From Eucommia ulmoides (taxonomy: Eukaryota; Streptophyta; Magnoliopsida; Garryales; Eucommiaceae): DNA of 64,000 nt. The notes under the pieces are model-generated. The model had not been told where the DNA came from, made no database searches, and saw only the letters and a list, made by a program, of their open reading frames with translations. This document shows, piece by piece, positions 23,220 through 36,428 of this stretch (position 1 is the stretch's first letter; each line of letters begins with the position of its first letter). The DNA lies in contig CM028339.1 in the NCBI GenBank assembly GCA_016647705.1, positions 20,634,803 to 20,698,802 of the forward strand. The letters run 5' to 3'. A program made the translations under genes and the position numbers.

Positions 23220-24556
23220 ACATCTCTAAGCCAAACCGAGGAAGAAGAAATCAGGAGGTTACTAGGAAAAAACATAGATATTTTTTCTTGGGCTCCAGAA
23301 GATATGGAGGGGATCAACCCTGATGTGACAGTCCACCGACTTGACATCTCTAAGTCTTACCCACTGCTCAGGCAAAAGAGAAGGACATTCAGCTTAGAGA
23401 AGAAAGAAGTAATCAAATCCGAGGTAAAGAGATTACTCGAAATAGGCCACACAAGGGAGGTGATATACCCAAAATGGTTATCCAACCCTGTGCTCATCAG
23501 AAAGAAGAATTGAAGGTGAAGAATGTGTGTAGACTTCACCGACCTCAACTAAGCATGCCCAAAAGACTGCTACCTAATGCCAATGATAGATCAAATAGTA
23601 GATGTAGCGACAGGGCAAGAATTGTTGAATATGATGGATGTTTATTCAGGTTATAATAAAATTCAGATAGACAAGCAACATGACAAAAGAACAATATTCA
23701 TCACTCCAAGAGGTACTGACTTTTACAAGGTAATGCTATTTGGTTTGAGAAACGCAGGGGCGACTTATCAGCGACTGGTGAACCACATATTTTAAGAGAA
23801 AATTAGAACAACCATGGAGGTCTATATAGATGATATGCTGATCAAAAGTTTCAAGAAGGGGGATCACCTGGGGAATATGGAAGAAGAGTTTGCGACACTA
23901 CGAAAGTTCAATATGAAGTTGAACCCATAAAAATGTGCTTTTGGTGTAACATCAGGCAAGTTCTTGGGCTTTATGGTCAACCAGATAGGGATCATGGTGG
24001 ACTCAAGATAAATAGAAGTCATCCATGACACAAATTTCCCTACAACCATAATGGAAGTTCAAGTGCTGACGGGAAGGTTGGTGACTCTAAACAGGTTCAT
24101 CTCCAAATTTATGGGTAGATATGCTCATTTCTTTAAGATCTTGTAAGGGATTAAGAACTGTTACTAGGATGAGGATAGTGAACAAACTTTATAGTCCATA
24201 AAAGATTACTTGGGCTCAGTCAAAACACTAGCCAAGGTAACCCCTGGCAATGAGTTCTACTTATACTTAGTGGTGACCACCGTTATTGTCAATGTTATGT
24301 TGGTAAAAGAATATCTAGGAGGACCAAGGCTGGTGTTTTACACAAGTAAATCACTAGTTCCAGCTGAGACTCGCTATAATGAACTGGAAAGCTCGCTCTG
24401 GCTTTGGTAACTTCAGCTCGAAAGCTAAGGCCATACTTCCAAGCTAATCAACGTGCTAACTTCGTACCCCCTCAAAGTAGTAATGCACAGACTAGAGGAC
24501 TCAGTGTGTCTCGTGAAATGGGTAGTAGAAGTTAGTGAATTCTTCATTAAGTATAT
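23220..24556 (+). pseudogene. Tat reverse transcriptase and RNase H remnant
   Basis: Continues from 19760 in frame: SLSQTEEEEIRRLLGKN, DIFSWAPEDMEGINPDV, VHRLDISKSYPLLRQKRR, then RMCVDFTDLN and ACPKD. Next come MDVYSGYNKI, TIFITPRGTDFYKVMLFGLRNAGATYQRL, and the active site MEVYIDDMLIKS near 23815, with YIDD in place of YVDD. The RNase H part follows (LVFYTSKSLVPAETRYNELE near 24330), ending VSEFFIKY where solo LTR E1 interrupts. Motifs and order are those of Tat/Ogre-type pol. There are multiple stops and small frameshifts. The open runs 23304-23513, 23577-23795 and 24210-24410 are pieces of it. Confidence 0.9.
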
Positions 24557-27386
24557 TGGTAGCACATAAATTATGTTGCTACTTTTATCGCAAGTGTACT
24601 GGTCAAGTTTTAGTATAGATTGGGAAGAGTAAGGGTTGTTATATCCACAAGAATTGAATTAGAATTGTTATTAAATACTACAATTGTCACCACCTAATTT
24701 TACCTAGGTGACTTAAATTTATATTTTTTTGTTAATAAAATAATATACTAAACTAAGTTAATTAAACTAATTATACTAATATACTAATATAGACATTTAA
24801 GGGGGTAAATTGTCTAGGGATTAACTTCGTTTATTTAAATGTGTTCGTTTCAATCTAGTTTATATTAACGACATTCATCCTATCCGACAATCTTGGTATC
24901 GAAATCTCATTCACTACCTCTCCCAGGTGTAAAGTGAATGAATATGTGATTTTGCATCAATGCCGAAGTCCTCCTCGAGCGTCTATACGACACTTGGTCA
25001 CATGAGTCTTGCCTCAACATCACGGATTGCATACTTTCTAACGCCCTCCCGGGTCTTTAGATCATCGCGTTATGTTTAAACCCTAGTCCGAATTCGGGGT
25101 TACCTCTCCCGAGTGTCCAACCCCTTATTCTCAGTGTATCATAACAAGCATATAAACGTGGAAGAATGGAAACACAATCGGATAAACATGAACGACCATT
25201 AACGAAACATATATTTATTCAAACAACATTTTCATACACGAATCGCTCCCTAGACAATATATGTTTATCTACACATGGCTATAACCAAATATGAAACAAT
25301 AAACAAGCTAAACATATACAAAACTATCAACCAAACTAAAAATAAAAGAGAGAAACGAGGAGACTAGCCGTTATTCGAAGAATCGACGCTAAAATTTCTC
25401 CGTGAACGTTTCATCTTCTTTGCATTGTGATCTTATCTTGATTGATAAGTCTTGGAGCTCTCAAGACACTCCTAAAAATGTTCCTTTTGTGCTTGGGGGA
25501 GAAGAGACGATATTTATAGGATCCAAAATATCAACAAAATATCTTAAAATATCTAAACTGTGTAGGGCTTGACCGTTGCAGCGGTGGGATCACCGCTGCA
25601 ATGGTAGAGAAGTTAGTAGGTATACGACAAGGATTTAATCACTCGCATATTGACTACTCTCAAGTGCACGAAGTCAAGTTTTAGTATAATGGATCGTGAG
25701 ATCGGATATCGTTCCACTGGGGATAGTGTAAATTAGTTGAATACCGTGATTTTCATAGTCTTATATTATCTCGACTTTTAAAAAATTGTTTGTATTTTAA
25801 TTAATAACTAAGATAAATGACAATTATAGGGTTATTTCTAACTATATTGATTACGTAGGTATTGATTTCTTTCATGTCATACATATTTGACTTCGTTTAG
25901 TTAGCTATAACGGTGTTTATCCTATCCGACAATCTCTGTATCTATAACTCACTCACTCTCTCTTCCGAGTGTAAAGAAAATGAATATATGACTTCGCATT
26001 GATTCCCAAGTCCCCCTCGAACGTGTTTTTGAACACATAGTCACATTAGTCGTAAACCAACGTCATAGATTGCACACTCTCCAACTTCCTCCCAGGTTAT
26101 TGGATCGTCGCGTTGTATTTACCCTAGTCTGAATCCGGGATTACCTCTCCTGAGTGTCAAATACCGTATTATCGGTTTATCGTAACAAGCATAATATTAA
26201 GAATAACAGTAAACACAATCAGAGTCAGACAAACAATCATTAAAGTAACGTATATTCAATCAAACTAGTATTTACATGACTTAAAACAACACCTAGATAA
26301 TATTTATCTAAACTACATGATCTTATCCATATAAACATACAAAACAAGAGGGATTCAACATCAATAGATATGGAAAAGAAATTACAAAGATAAAAACAAA
26401 GGAAGAACGATCAAATCTGAGAGTAGAATGGTCCACAGTCGCCAATGATTGATCCGCAAATGATTTGTCTTCTCAAATGATGAACTCTTCTTTTTGCTCT
26501 CTTAAGAATGGCTAAGGAACCCTAAGCTAAGGTTAGGAATGTTCAACAACCTTTTTCACAAGTGGGGGAGAAGTATTTATAGGCTCAAGGTTTCAAAAAT
26601 ATCTAAAAATATCTTTATGTTTGTGTAGAGCTGACTGCCTAGGCTATGGGATTCACTACCTAGGCGGTGAGTAAGTCAGTTAAACCTTCATTGTGGCAGT
26701 GGAGGAGGCGGTGAATTCAGGAACTCTCTGTCGTTTTACCGCCTCGGCGGTGGAATAGTCTCCAAACTTTCTGCACTTTCACCACCTAGGCAGTGGGACT
26801 TGTTCAATTTTAGCACTCCTTGCATTCTCACCACCTAGGCGGTGGGACTGTAGTCTTGATCCCTTGTATTTTTCTAACTTTACTTCGCCATTTTCCCACC
26901 GTTTTGCTAATTTATAGCTCGTTTACGTCCCTACACCTGATTTACATAAAAACAACTAAAACGCAATTAAAACATTAATAAAACACTTGAAAAATAGCAA
27001 ATTCGGCTTAAAAGTAGATAGGTATTTTTAACTTATCAGTAGGTTTCTGGTGATTGACTGCTGCAACGATGGGGAGTTCAACAACTCTCTGTATTTTAAT
27101 CGCTGCAGTGATCGAGAATTCAGGAACTCTCTGTACATTGACTGCTGCAGGGGTGGTTTCACCGCTGCAGCAGTGATGCAGGTTCTGAATATTGACGTTT
27201 TTGCCCTTTTTCTCTACCATTCATCCACCGACTTGATCGTTTATGACCCGTTTTAGTCCCTTTTCATCCCCAACACCTAATTTATAACAAAACAAATAAA
27301 AATGTATTAACACATATTAAAATTCTATAAAAATACTCGAAAACTTCCAAAATTGGTTTGGGAATAATTATAAATTACAACTATCA
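24557..27386 (-). mobile_element. Solo LTR E1 (TR-GAG family), interrupted by E2
   Basis: Runs TGGTAGCAC...CTATCA on the plus strand, with 5-bp duplications TATAT at 24552-24556 and 27387-27391. Without E2 and its target repeat it is about 1407 bp. Removing it restores the Tat frame FFIKYMP, then GQVLAEFIAEL. GC motifs are of the CTGCAG type (CACCGCTGCA at 25590 and 27169). Confidence 0.88.
25621..27038 (-). mobile_element. Solo LTR E2 (TR-GAG family) inside E1
   Basis: 1418-bp LTR (TATACGAC...TTATCA on the plus strand) with GTAGG duplicated at 25616-25620 and 27039-27043. It carries CCTAGG-type palindromic motifs (CACCACCTAGGCGGTGGG near 26829) like D and G. It lacks the 190-bp tandem duplication, so it looks intermediate between the two subfamilies. 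Confidence 0.88.
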
Positions 27387-27660
27387 TATATGCCCTGAAC
27401 AATAATCTAAGGACAAGTTCTGGCAGAGTTCATTGCCGAGCTTACTCCCCCAAGAGAAGTAGTGACAAAAAACAGAAAATACTCCAATCAGTCGACTGCA
27501 CTGTGGAAGTTATGGGTTGACGATGCTTTGAATGTGAAAGGGAAAGGGTATGGTGTAGGAATAGTCCTAGAAACATCCGAGAAATATCAGCTCGAAAAAG
27601 CTATGTTGCTTGCATTTCGAACTTCCGACAACAATGTAGAATATGAAGCAGTAATCCTTG
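27387..27660 (+). pseudogene. Tat second RNase H, N-terminal half
   Basis: Encodes GQVLAEFIAELTPPREVV, then WKLWVDDALNVKGKGYGVGIVL, and FRTSDNNVEYEAVIL. This is the start of the archaeal-type RNase H of Tat elements (ALADFIAE, W.L.VDGASN..G.GAG.VL, A.NN.AEYEAL). Two stops near the start lie in MP*TII*GQ. The frame is cut at 27660 by a copia LTR and continues at 30066 as GLIFAKELVA. A second copy of this segment lies at 63365-63637. Confidence 0.88.
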
Positions 27661-30065
27661 TGTTGGCCCAATAAACTATCCAAGAGGGGGGGTGAATTGG
27701 GTAGTAATAAACTATCCAAGAGGGGGGTGAATTGGGTAGTAATAAAAAAAATTAATCCAAGTAATAATACTTTAAAAATCAAATTATTAATTTTTACCCT
27801 AAATTAATTATTATTTTTATAGCAGCGAAAATAAATTATCAACTAGGTGCATACCCAAACAACAAAATTTAAATAATATAAAGAAAACAGCACATCATAA
27901 ATTTATACTAGTTCATCAAGCTATTCTTGGCTAATCCAGCCCCCCGAGCTTCGCGGAGAGTCGCACCCACTAATCACTGTGATTCCTTTAACCGAGTAGG
28001 AATCAAACCCTTACAGAATGATTATTTTCACAGGCTCAGAATCAACCTTTACAATTTATTTTCATAGACTCAAGAATAACCTATTCTTTTCATAGGCTAA
28101 AGATTAACCTAATTCTTTTATACTTAGGTTAAGAATTAAACCTCACACAAAAACACTCCAAGTATCCTTTTACTTGGTAAGGATTAAGCCGTCACAAATT
28201 CACTCACAATTTAATTCTATTAAGGAAGAATTAACACCTAATATTTTTATACTCTAGGCAAAGATTAAAATCTCAATCTCTTTACCCGAAGAGATTGAAA
28301 CCAGCTACCCCTTGATTAGACACTCTCAATAGTATCTAATTCGACACTCAACTCACCAATTATAAACTTGATAAGTGATTTTCCGATTAGGTGCTTCTAC
28401 CATCTCAGATAAATTTGAACTCAATTAATGTCCCAAAACTACAGATAGAAATAAAGTAAGAAATTCAAAATCTGATTTTTAAAGAAAACGAGTAGCAATA
28501 AATTTAGCACATAATCAGATCTTCTCAAGAAATCGTTTCAAAAATAATTTTCAATTTAAAATTCAGGAAACAATTTAAAAGATCAAATTTCCAAGTACTA
28601 GATAATAAAATCAAATAACAATAAATAGAAAATAACTTGGAACGATCTCATCAGGAATCCACCAAATAAATAATGATAAGCAATAAAATTTCATGTCGGC
28701 AATCAGCAATAATCCACTCCAAAATTTCTCAAGAATAAATCTCAAGAAAATTGTCACAATACACTCAGTATAATCTCAGAATGATCACTCTTAGAAAGTA
28801 CTAGAACTGAATAGCTTTTTAGAATTGAATGATTGGGATTATTGAAACCTAAAAATCGCAGGTCTTTTTATATGGGATTAGAACAAGCTCTCTAACAACT
28901 AGTTTCCATATTTCATAACAAATAATTACTCCAATAGACCCCTTATATTAATAAGACTCAATCCTGGTATAATTCACTTAATTATATCTATTAAAACATT
29001 CAATTTAGTCCCTTAAACTTTCTCTCAATCTCAATTACATAAGATAGAAAGAATTACATGAATCAAATTAAGATAGAAAGAATTACATGAATCAAATTGA
29101 GAAATATCCAAAATACATTAACCATATCTATAGGGATACTAAAATATTAACTATATATCTCAAAATCTATCAGATCCCTAACATATCTCTAAGATCCTAA
29201 CCATAAAACGGTTATTTTTTGGATCAAAACCACAAATTCCTCAAATCTTGAAACTGATCATCGGTTGACCGACCAACACCTATCGGTCGATCACCCTATT
29301 CAGGACGTAGCCCAAGCCAAAATCACTTTGCCCATAGGTCGACCACCACATATCCATCAATCGATCGGACGATTTAAAGACTTCCATATGTCGACCTCCC
29401 TATCGACTTAACGATTCAGAGAGTTCATTCTTTGACCATAGGTCGACCTATCTGTTAACCGAACAATTTAGAGAGTTCAACTATTTTCTATAGGTCGACT
29501 GATCCTACACCATAAGTCAACCGATCGATTCAGAGACTTCAACATATTCCCATCTACACCCATCGATTGACTGATCCTCTCAGGTAGGTCGACCGAACAA
29601 TATTGGATAATCAATTTTTTACTAATTTTTTTTTACGTTTTTGCCCCTTTAATCGATTTATTTTCTCGGTTAACTCCACTAAATCCTTAAATCCAATTTT
29701 AATCAATTATGTTTCTTAAATCAATGTTTCTTCTTCAATTACATATAGGAGCAAATATGTTAGCTAAATAGGATCCTATTAAAAACACACCTAATTGTAA
29801 AAACATTTTATGTCGTGTGTGATCCTAATTAGGATACATTAAGAGTAACAATTTAACATGAGTTGTTTTTCCTAAGTTCTTCAAAGTCTTCGGTCTCTTA
29901 ATGTCCATAATCTTTGTCAGTCTCTTAGGCATCCATTCAGTATTTTTCTCAACTTCTTCATGATAATATCTTCACTGGAACTAATAAATTAAAACTCTCA
30001 ATAAAATTGTTAGTTCCATAAAACATATCAACATTTAATTGTCCGTCAAAATCTTAGGATCAACA
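27661..30065 (-). mobile_element. Copia (SIRE-like) solo LTR
   Basis: 2405 bp. On the minus strand it reads TGTTGATCCTAAG...GGGCCAACA, with a perfect 5-bp duplication CCTTG at 27656-27660 and 30066-30070. It has a tandem 40-bp duplication near its left end (AACTATCCAAGAGG...GGGTAGTAAT twice, 27670-27745). Between about 29260 and 29600 it holds repeated AGGTCGACC/GGTCGACCGA motifs, related to those in the copia element at 52650. Removing it rejoins the RNase H frame VIL-GLIFAKEL. Confidence 0.9.
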
Positions 30066-30330
30066 CCTTGGACTAATTTTTGCTAAAGAATTAGTAGCTT
30101 AGGATTTGGAAGTAAGATTGGACTCACAACTGGTAGTGAACCAAATAAACGGAGTATATTCGATGAATGAAGAAATATTACGCCTTCACATAGAAAAGGT
30201 AAAAGAGCTAACCATAGCACCCCAAAGTTGTAGTTTCGAAGCCATTCCGAGAGATGAAAACGAGAAGGCTGATGAACTCTATATGATGGCATCATCTGTC
30301 GGACCAGGGCAGTGGTCTGAAATGGTGAAA
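30066..30330 (+). pseudogene. Tat second RNase H, C-terminal half
   Basis: Reads GLIFAKELVA, stop, DLEVRLDSQLVVNQINGVYS, then HIEKVKELT and FEAIPRDENEKADELYMMAS. These match the RNase H motifs (DSQLVVNQ...; IPR.EN..AD.LA..AS). The DSQ aspartate is present. It is continuous with 27387-27660 before the copia insertion. Confidence 0.88.
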
Positions 30331-30485
30331 TTCCTTGAACAACCCTCAGTAACAGCACCAACTAATTTTTGGACATGCATAGGTCAACTAGACCAAGAAG
30401 AAGACTAGAGAATCCTTTAGTTCGATATCTAAAGAAATGAACACTACAAGATGAGAACGAGTAAACTCGCAAGATCCTGTACAAG

Positions 30486-30983
30486 GTGTCAAGGTATGTT
30501 ATGACCAACGACAAACTTTATAGGAGGTCCTTTACTCAACTACTATTGATCTGTTTAAGACCAAAAGAAGCCACCTATGTCCTACAAGAAATCCATGAGG
30601 GAGTTTGTGGAAATTATCAAGGAGGGAGAACTTTGGCACACAAGGCACTCACAAATGGTTATTATTGACCAACGATGTGCATCGATGGCCTTTGGCTTAG
30701 TGGGGGATGGACGTTCTATAGGGACACTCGTCCTTGGATAAAAACCTAATTGAAATTGACAAAGGGATATTATATTTCTCTCGGAATGACTTAAGCCATT
30801 CGTCCCTAAAGGTGTTAAAACCATGATTTCCCCAATTAACTAAGAAATTAGTAGACTGATGGGCTTTGGGAGATGTCGTCTTCTCTGAAAGAAGAGTCAA
30901 TGACAAACCAACCTCTGCCAGAGTGTTGGATGGACTCAACGTTATCTCAGATAAATTAACAAAAATAAAAAATAGACTGCTGA
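30486..30983 (+). pseudogene. Tat integrase remnant
   Basis: The zinc-binding region is clear: MTNDKLYRRSFTQLLL, then EATYVLQEIHEGVCGNYQGG and LAHKALTNGYY. The second histidine of the HHCC motif has become tyrosine (GNY for GNH), and W after GYY is a stop. After a frameshift, WGMDVL marks the start of the catalytic core. Most of the core appears deleted, because a C-terminal-like segment (ALGDVVFSERRVN) follows within 150 bp. It is cut at 30983 by element F. Confidence 0.8.
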
Positions 30984-32370
30984 TGGCGGAATATTACATC
31001 GCCACTTTCACCACAAGTGCCCAAGTCAAGTTTTAGTAGAGTAGGAAGAGTAAGGGTTATCGTTTCTACAGGGATTGGTTGCGATTATTGTCGAGTACCA
31101 TAATTATCATAACCTAATTTTATTTAGGCGATAAAAAATGAAGTTTATAATTAATAATATACTAATACTAAAACACTAATTTATTTAATTAAACTATATT
31201 ACTATTATGAGACATTTAAGGAAATGGATTATCTAGGGATTAACTTCATTTACTTAAATGTGTTTGATCTCTTTTAGTTTATGTTAACGATGTTCAACTT
31301 ATCTGACAATCTTTGTATCGTAAACTTATTCACTCCCTCTCCCGAGTGACAAGTGAATAAATATGTGACTTCGCATTAATGCTGAAGTCCCCCTCTAGTA
31401 TTTTTTAGAACACATAGTCACATGAGTCTCGCCCCAATGTCATTGATTGCACACTCTCTAAATCCCTCCTGGGTTATTAGATCGTTGCATTGTGTTTACC
31501 GTAGTTCGAATTTGGGGTTACCTCTCTCGAGTGTCAAACCCTGTATTCTTAGTATATCATAACAAGCATAATAAACAAGAAGAAACGACAAACACAATCG
31601 AAATAACGAAGAACAACTATTAACGAAACACCGATTTCAAAATCACATATTCATAAATAATAGTAATCCATAGACAATATCCGTTTATCAAACGACCATA
31701 ATCGTATATACAATTATTAACAAGCTAAACATGCTCAAACCATAATCCTAAATTAAGAAATAAAGAAAGAAACAAGAGAAACTAGCCGTAGTCCGAAGAT
31801 TTGGCGCTAAAACAGTTTCGAGATCGTTTCTCCTATTTCATAACGTGTTCTTCTTCTTTGGATTTGGTGGAGCATTCCCCATAAACCTCTCAACCCTATT
31901 CTAACCCTAGGAGCTCTCTTATGGCCGAAATAGAGGAGGGGATGAAGATATAAGGCTAAAAAATATCTAAATAAATATATAAAGTATGTGCAAAGCGACC
32001 ACCGTAGCGGTGGGTATGTTGGTTTAGGTCACGGCCTCGCGGTGGACTCTGTGGTGGGATCAGGGCCCTTGATGTTGTTTCACCGCCTCAGCGATGAGGT
32101 CACTGCCTCAGTGGTAGGCTTCCAACAAGTTTTAGGCCCTCTCTGCATATTGACCACCGCAGCGGTGGGCTATACTTCAAAATTGTGCCTTCATACTTGT
32201 TTTTCCACCGTTTTTAAACCGATTTGATCGTTTATGATCCATTTTCACCCCAAACATGTGATTTATACAAAAAATAAATAAAAACATATTAAAACGTAGT
32301 AAAATACTATAATAACACTAAAAAACTAACAATCTCGGTTTGAAAATAAATAGATAAATTACACCTATCA
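30984..32370 (-). repeat. 3' LTR of element F
   Basis: 1387 bp, TGGCGGAATATTAC...CTATCA on the plus strand. GC motifs near 31998-32180 include CACCGCAGCGGTGGG. Confidence 0.88.
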
Positions 32371-32917
32371 AATACCCCCAAACTTGGAATTTTGCTAGTC
32401 CTCAGGCAAAACACTCACAGTAAAATGAAAAACACAACTAAATTAAATCAGATAAACAACCTAAACATAACAATATGTGAGTTTTGAATTCTTCTATCGA
32501 CCAAGTCATTTTTCCCTCAACAACCCCCAATCATATTGAGTTTAGGTGGTAAAACACACCAGGTAATGTTCTAAAATTTCAACATTCAATAATGGTAAAT
32601 GTCATTCTAGATCCTTTAAATGTGTGTGTGCAAGACTCAATAATATAGCTATCCAAGACCAAATTGGATTATCCACCAATGAAACTCATGACTTGGAAGT
32701 TCATAAAGATCAAAAAGACTTGGTTCGGCTTTGGAACATTTGGCCAAGGGTATATCGCAATAGAAAATAGGTTAAGGTCGTTAACTTAACGTTACCTAAG
32801 GCTCAACACTTGGCACACTCACTCTCGAACCCTCATAGATAAATTAGAAACAATCCCAAACAATCATTTAAGACCGACGTACTCACTTGTCAAAAGAAAC
32901 AAAATTTTTACTATATT

Positions 32918-32953
<36 letters not shown>

Positions 32954-33783
32954 AACTTACCATAGCCCCAAATTTATTCGATTATTACAATTTCATGGGT
33001 GTGGTTAAAAATGAAAGAAAAAAATACAAGTGAGTACTCGAATATCAAACCAATTTAAAATTTCTCTCTAAACCAACCGCTCACATCAAGTAGCATACAT
33101 GGACACTAACTTGATTCACTCAAATTTGTACCTTCGGTTCAGCGATATAGGTTTGGAAAGAATTCAATTGGTCAGGGTATTTGTTATATGTTCATTATTG
33201 AAACCACATTATAGGCTTCAACAAGGTAATGAGGGATAAACATATTACATGGTAAGCTTCAAAGGCTCAAGCGATCAAATGAATGCCTAAATCATATTTC
33301 CTAAACTACCTCGTCTAGAATTTCGCCTCAAGTTTCCCCTCAACGAGGTTCTACAATCCTTAAATTGTCATGAGTTTGGGTAATTGATAATTGGCCTCAA
33401 ATAAATTGAATAGAAATATATTGACTCTATGTGCTCATGCAAATTAGGATCCACAATAACTTTCACCAAAACGCATTGTTAAGCACACAGAACATACATG
33501 CATGGGTATTACCCTTGACCTCGAAAAACAATCAGGGGGTAATATCATCATCGGGTAACAGCCCAGATGAACACAAAACTCAACATGCAATAACAACAAC
33601 ACAAAAACATTCTACACTAAACAAACATGCAATACGGTAAAATAGTAAAACATACTAACATCCTACACATCACCACCAAACTTAAAATAGTCAATGTCCT
33701 CAACGACCCATCAACAATCCATCAACGATCCCAATGAAAGCATAAAGCATGATATTGAAGGCGGGGGTTTAGAACACGTACTT

Positions 33784-33807
33784 GGAAGGCGAGAGAATCT
33801 TGCCTCC
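33784..33807 (-). other. Conserved post-gag inverted repeat (element F)
   Basis: On the minus strand GGAGGCAAGA, loop TTC, TCTCGCCTTCC, a stem with one bulge and a mismatch or wobble. The upstream stem CTTGGG, AGGCAA, CCCAAG is perfect in this copy (about 33847-33864). Confidence 0.55.
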
Positions 33808-33875
33808 AATTTAAATCGGCTGTGACGGATTTAACTTATTTTTTACCTTGGGTTGCCTCCCAAGAAGCGTGCAAT

Positions 33876-34889
33876 TTATTGTCCTCAGCTCGACACAGAG
33901 AATGGCTCGTTAAAGAGCGGCTTCCGCCCGTAGTACGTGTCATACAAAACCACATACGGGTCTTAGTTTTGAACGCCCTCAAGACTGGCGTGGTTTGGAT
34001 TTAATCAGCTCGATCTTTCAACTTGACTCAATTCCAGATTATGAGCTTGGTTGGCATGAATGTATTGAGCCAAAAATAGGATAGGATAAGTGAGCCACAT
34101 CGGATCGTCGTAGATGTGATCGTCTTGGTTCGATGGCGGCATCACCAACTAGAATTCAAATAGTAAAAACTCACAACGATCAATATGTGAATCTCCATCG
34201 CCAATCCATTCTTGGGTTCTCTCTTCATTTGAATCTTCATCAATGAATTCTCCAAAGCTCCTCCTACTCATATTTGGTTTCTCACGGTGGCTTTCACATT
34301 CGAATGTGACATGCTCGTTTCGCAGTGCCACCACTTCTGACTCGTCCTCAACAAAGCAAATAAGATGACCAATTTGTGTCTGCTGAGATGTTACGATCGC
34401 ATCAATGTCAGCGCAAACCGTCTCAATATAATCAAGATAATCCTAGTGCTCGTTGAGCCGCACATGCGTCTCCTTAAAAAATGTTTGAGTCTCCTCCATA
34501 ACTGTAGTGAACACGTCTTCTAAGGCAGGGAAAGACTCCACATCTTGAACAGAAGTATCAATCCATAGCACCGTAGTGTTGGAACAATCCCCCAAGCTTT
34601 GGTGACTTGGTGAATTATTTCAACTTTGCTAATCAAGGGCTGCCATTTTCTCCAATGACTAAAGGGCTTCGTTCACGGTTAGGTCATAGAATGAGAAAAT
34701 ATTGATTCCTCCTTCCACCCATGTTCTGGTTGCGACTGATAACCCATCGAGGAAATTCAGGAGTTGACATTCCCTTAGGAAACCATAGTTCGGAAACCGG
34801 AATAGCAGCTCGTTGTAACGATTCCAAGCGCAATAAAACGGCTTGGAATCTTGTTGAAAGAAACAAATGAGGACTTATCGATGATCCAT
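33876..34889 (-). pseudogene. gag-like ORF of element F, decayed
   Basis: 1014 bp from an altered start (MDHR in place of MLDR) to the family TAA. Recognisable parts are SKPFYCAWNRYNELLFRF, FLRECQ, EFPRW (corresponding to LLNFLDGL), then ALRNEHVTFECESHREKP (34334-34149). It has stops and frameshifts. At the codon that is a stop in C and H this copy has phenylalanine-lysine (TFFKET). Confidence 0.75.
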
Positions 34890-35004
34890 CTTCATGTACT
34901 TTGTAAAACAAAACAAAACTCAAAAGAAAAATTATAAATAATATACATGCCTAAATTAAAATTAAGTTATTTACTCACAATGTCAACAATAATCTAAAAC
35001 ACAA

Positions 35005-35022
35005 TCTCCGACAACGGCGCCA
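35005..35022 (-). other. tRNA-Asp primer binding site of element F
   Basis: Minus strand TGGCGCCGTTGTCGGAGA, 16 of 18 matches to the tRNA-Asp complement. Confidence 0.8.
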
Positions 35023-35031
35023 AAAATTTGG

Positions 35032-36428
35032 TGGCGGAATATTACGTCGCCACTTTCATCGCAAGTATATTGGTCATGTTTTAGTAGACTAAGAAGAGTA
35101 AGGCTCATCATTTCCATAGGGATTGGTTGAGATTATTGTCGAGTACCGTAATTATCATAACTTAATTTTTTCTAAGAGATAAAAAATGAAATTTATAATT
35201 AATAATATACTAATACAAAAATACTAATTTATCTAATTAAACTATATTACTATTTTGAGATGTTTAAGGGAATGAATTATCTAGAGATTAACTTCGTTTA
35301 CTTAAATGTGTTTGATCTCGTTTAGTTTACGTTAATGATGTTCGACTTATCTGACAATCTCTGTATCATAAACTCATTCACTCCCTCTCCCGAGTGACAA
35401 GTGAATGAATATGTGACTTCGTATTAATGCCGAAGTCTACCTCTACCATTTTTTAGAACACATAGTCACATGAGTCTCACCCCAACATCATTGATTGTAC
35501 ACTCTCTAACTCCCTCCCGGGTTATTAGATCGTCGTATTGTGTTTACCCTAGTCTGAATTCAGGGTTACCTCTCCTGATCGTCAAATCCCGTATTCTCAG
35601 TATATCATAAGAAGCATAATAAACAAGGAAAAATGGAAAACACAATCAAAATTATGAAGAACAACTATTAACGAAACACCGATTTCAAAATCACATATTC
35701 ATAAATTATAGTAATCCCTAGACAATATCCGTTTAGCTAACGGCCATAACTGTATATACAATGATAAACGAGCTAAACATACTCAAACCATAATTCGAAG
35801 TTAAGAAATAAAAAAAGAAACGAGCGAAACTAGCCATAGTACGAAGATTTGGCGTTAAAATCGTTCCAAGATTGCTTCTCCTTCTTTACAACCTGTTCTT
35901 CTTCTTTGGATTTGGCTGAGCAATCCTAAAAAACCTCTCAACCCTATTCTAACCCTAAGAACTCTCTTATGGCCGAAATAGAGGAGAGGAGGAAGATATA
36001 GGGCTAAAAAATATCTAAATAACTATCTAAAGTGTGTGCAAAGTGACTGCCACGGTGTTGGGTATGTCGGTTTAGGTCACGACCTTGGTGATGGACTTAG
36101 CAGTAGGATCAGGGACCTTGCTGTTGTTTCACTGCCTCGACGATGGGCTTCCAGCAAGTTTTAGGCCTTCTTTGCATATTGACCGTCGTGGCGGTGGTCT
36201 AGACGTCGCGGCAGTGGGCTATATTTTAGATTTTTCCCTTTATACTTGTTTTCTCACCGTTCTTCCACTGCTCTTGAACTGATTTGATCGTTTATGATCC
36301 GTTTTACCCCTTTTCACCCACACACATGATTTATTTAAAAATAAAATAAAAACATATTAAAATACTATAATAACACTCGAAACCTAACAAGTTCGGTTTG
36401 GAAATAGATAGGTAAATTACGCCTATCA
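35032..36428 (-). repeat. 5' LTR of element F
   Basis: 1397 bp, closely similar to the 3' LTR at 30984-32370. It has the GACTTC...GAAGTC inverted repeat near 35417 and GC motifs near 36040-36220. Confidence 0.88.

Larger units (their letters stand above)
30984..36428 (-). mobile_element. TR-GAG element F, complete
   Basis: 5445-bp minus-strand element with two LTRs (30984-32370, 1387 bp; 35032-36428, 1397 bp), primer site TGGCGCCGTTGTCGGAGA (35022-35005 on the minus strand), gag remnant 34889-33876, post-gag inverted repeat and polypurine tract (AATACCCCCAAACTTGG on the plus strand, 32371 on). Flanking pentamers (GCTGA left, ACTAG right) do not match, so a target duplication is not seen. It separates the Tat integrase end from the Tat 3' LTR. 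Confidence 0.9.
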
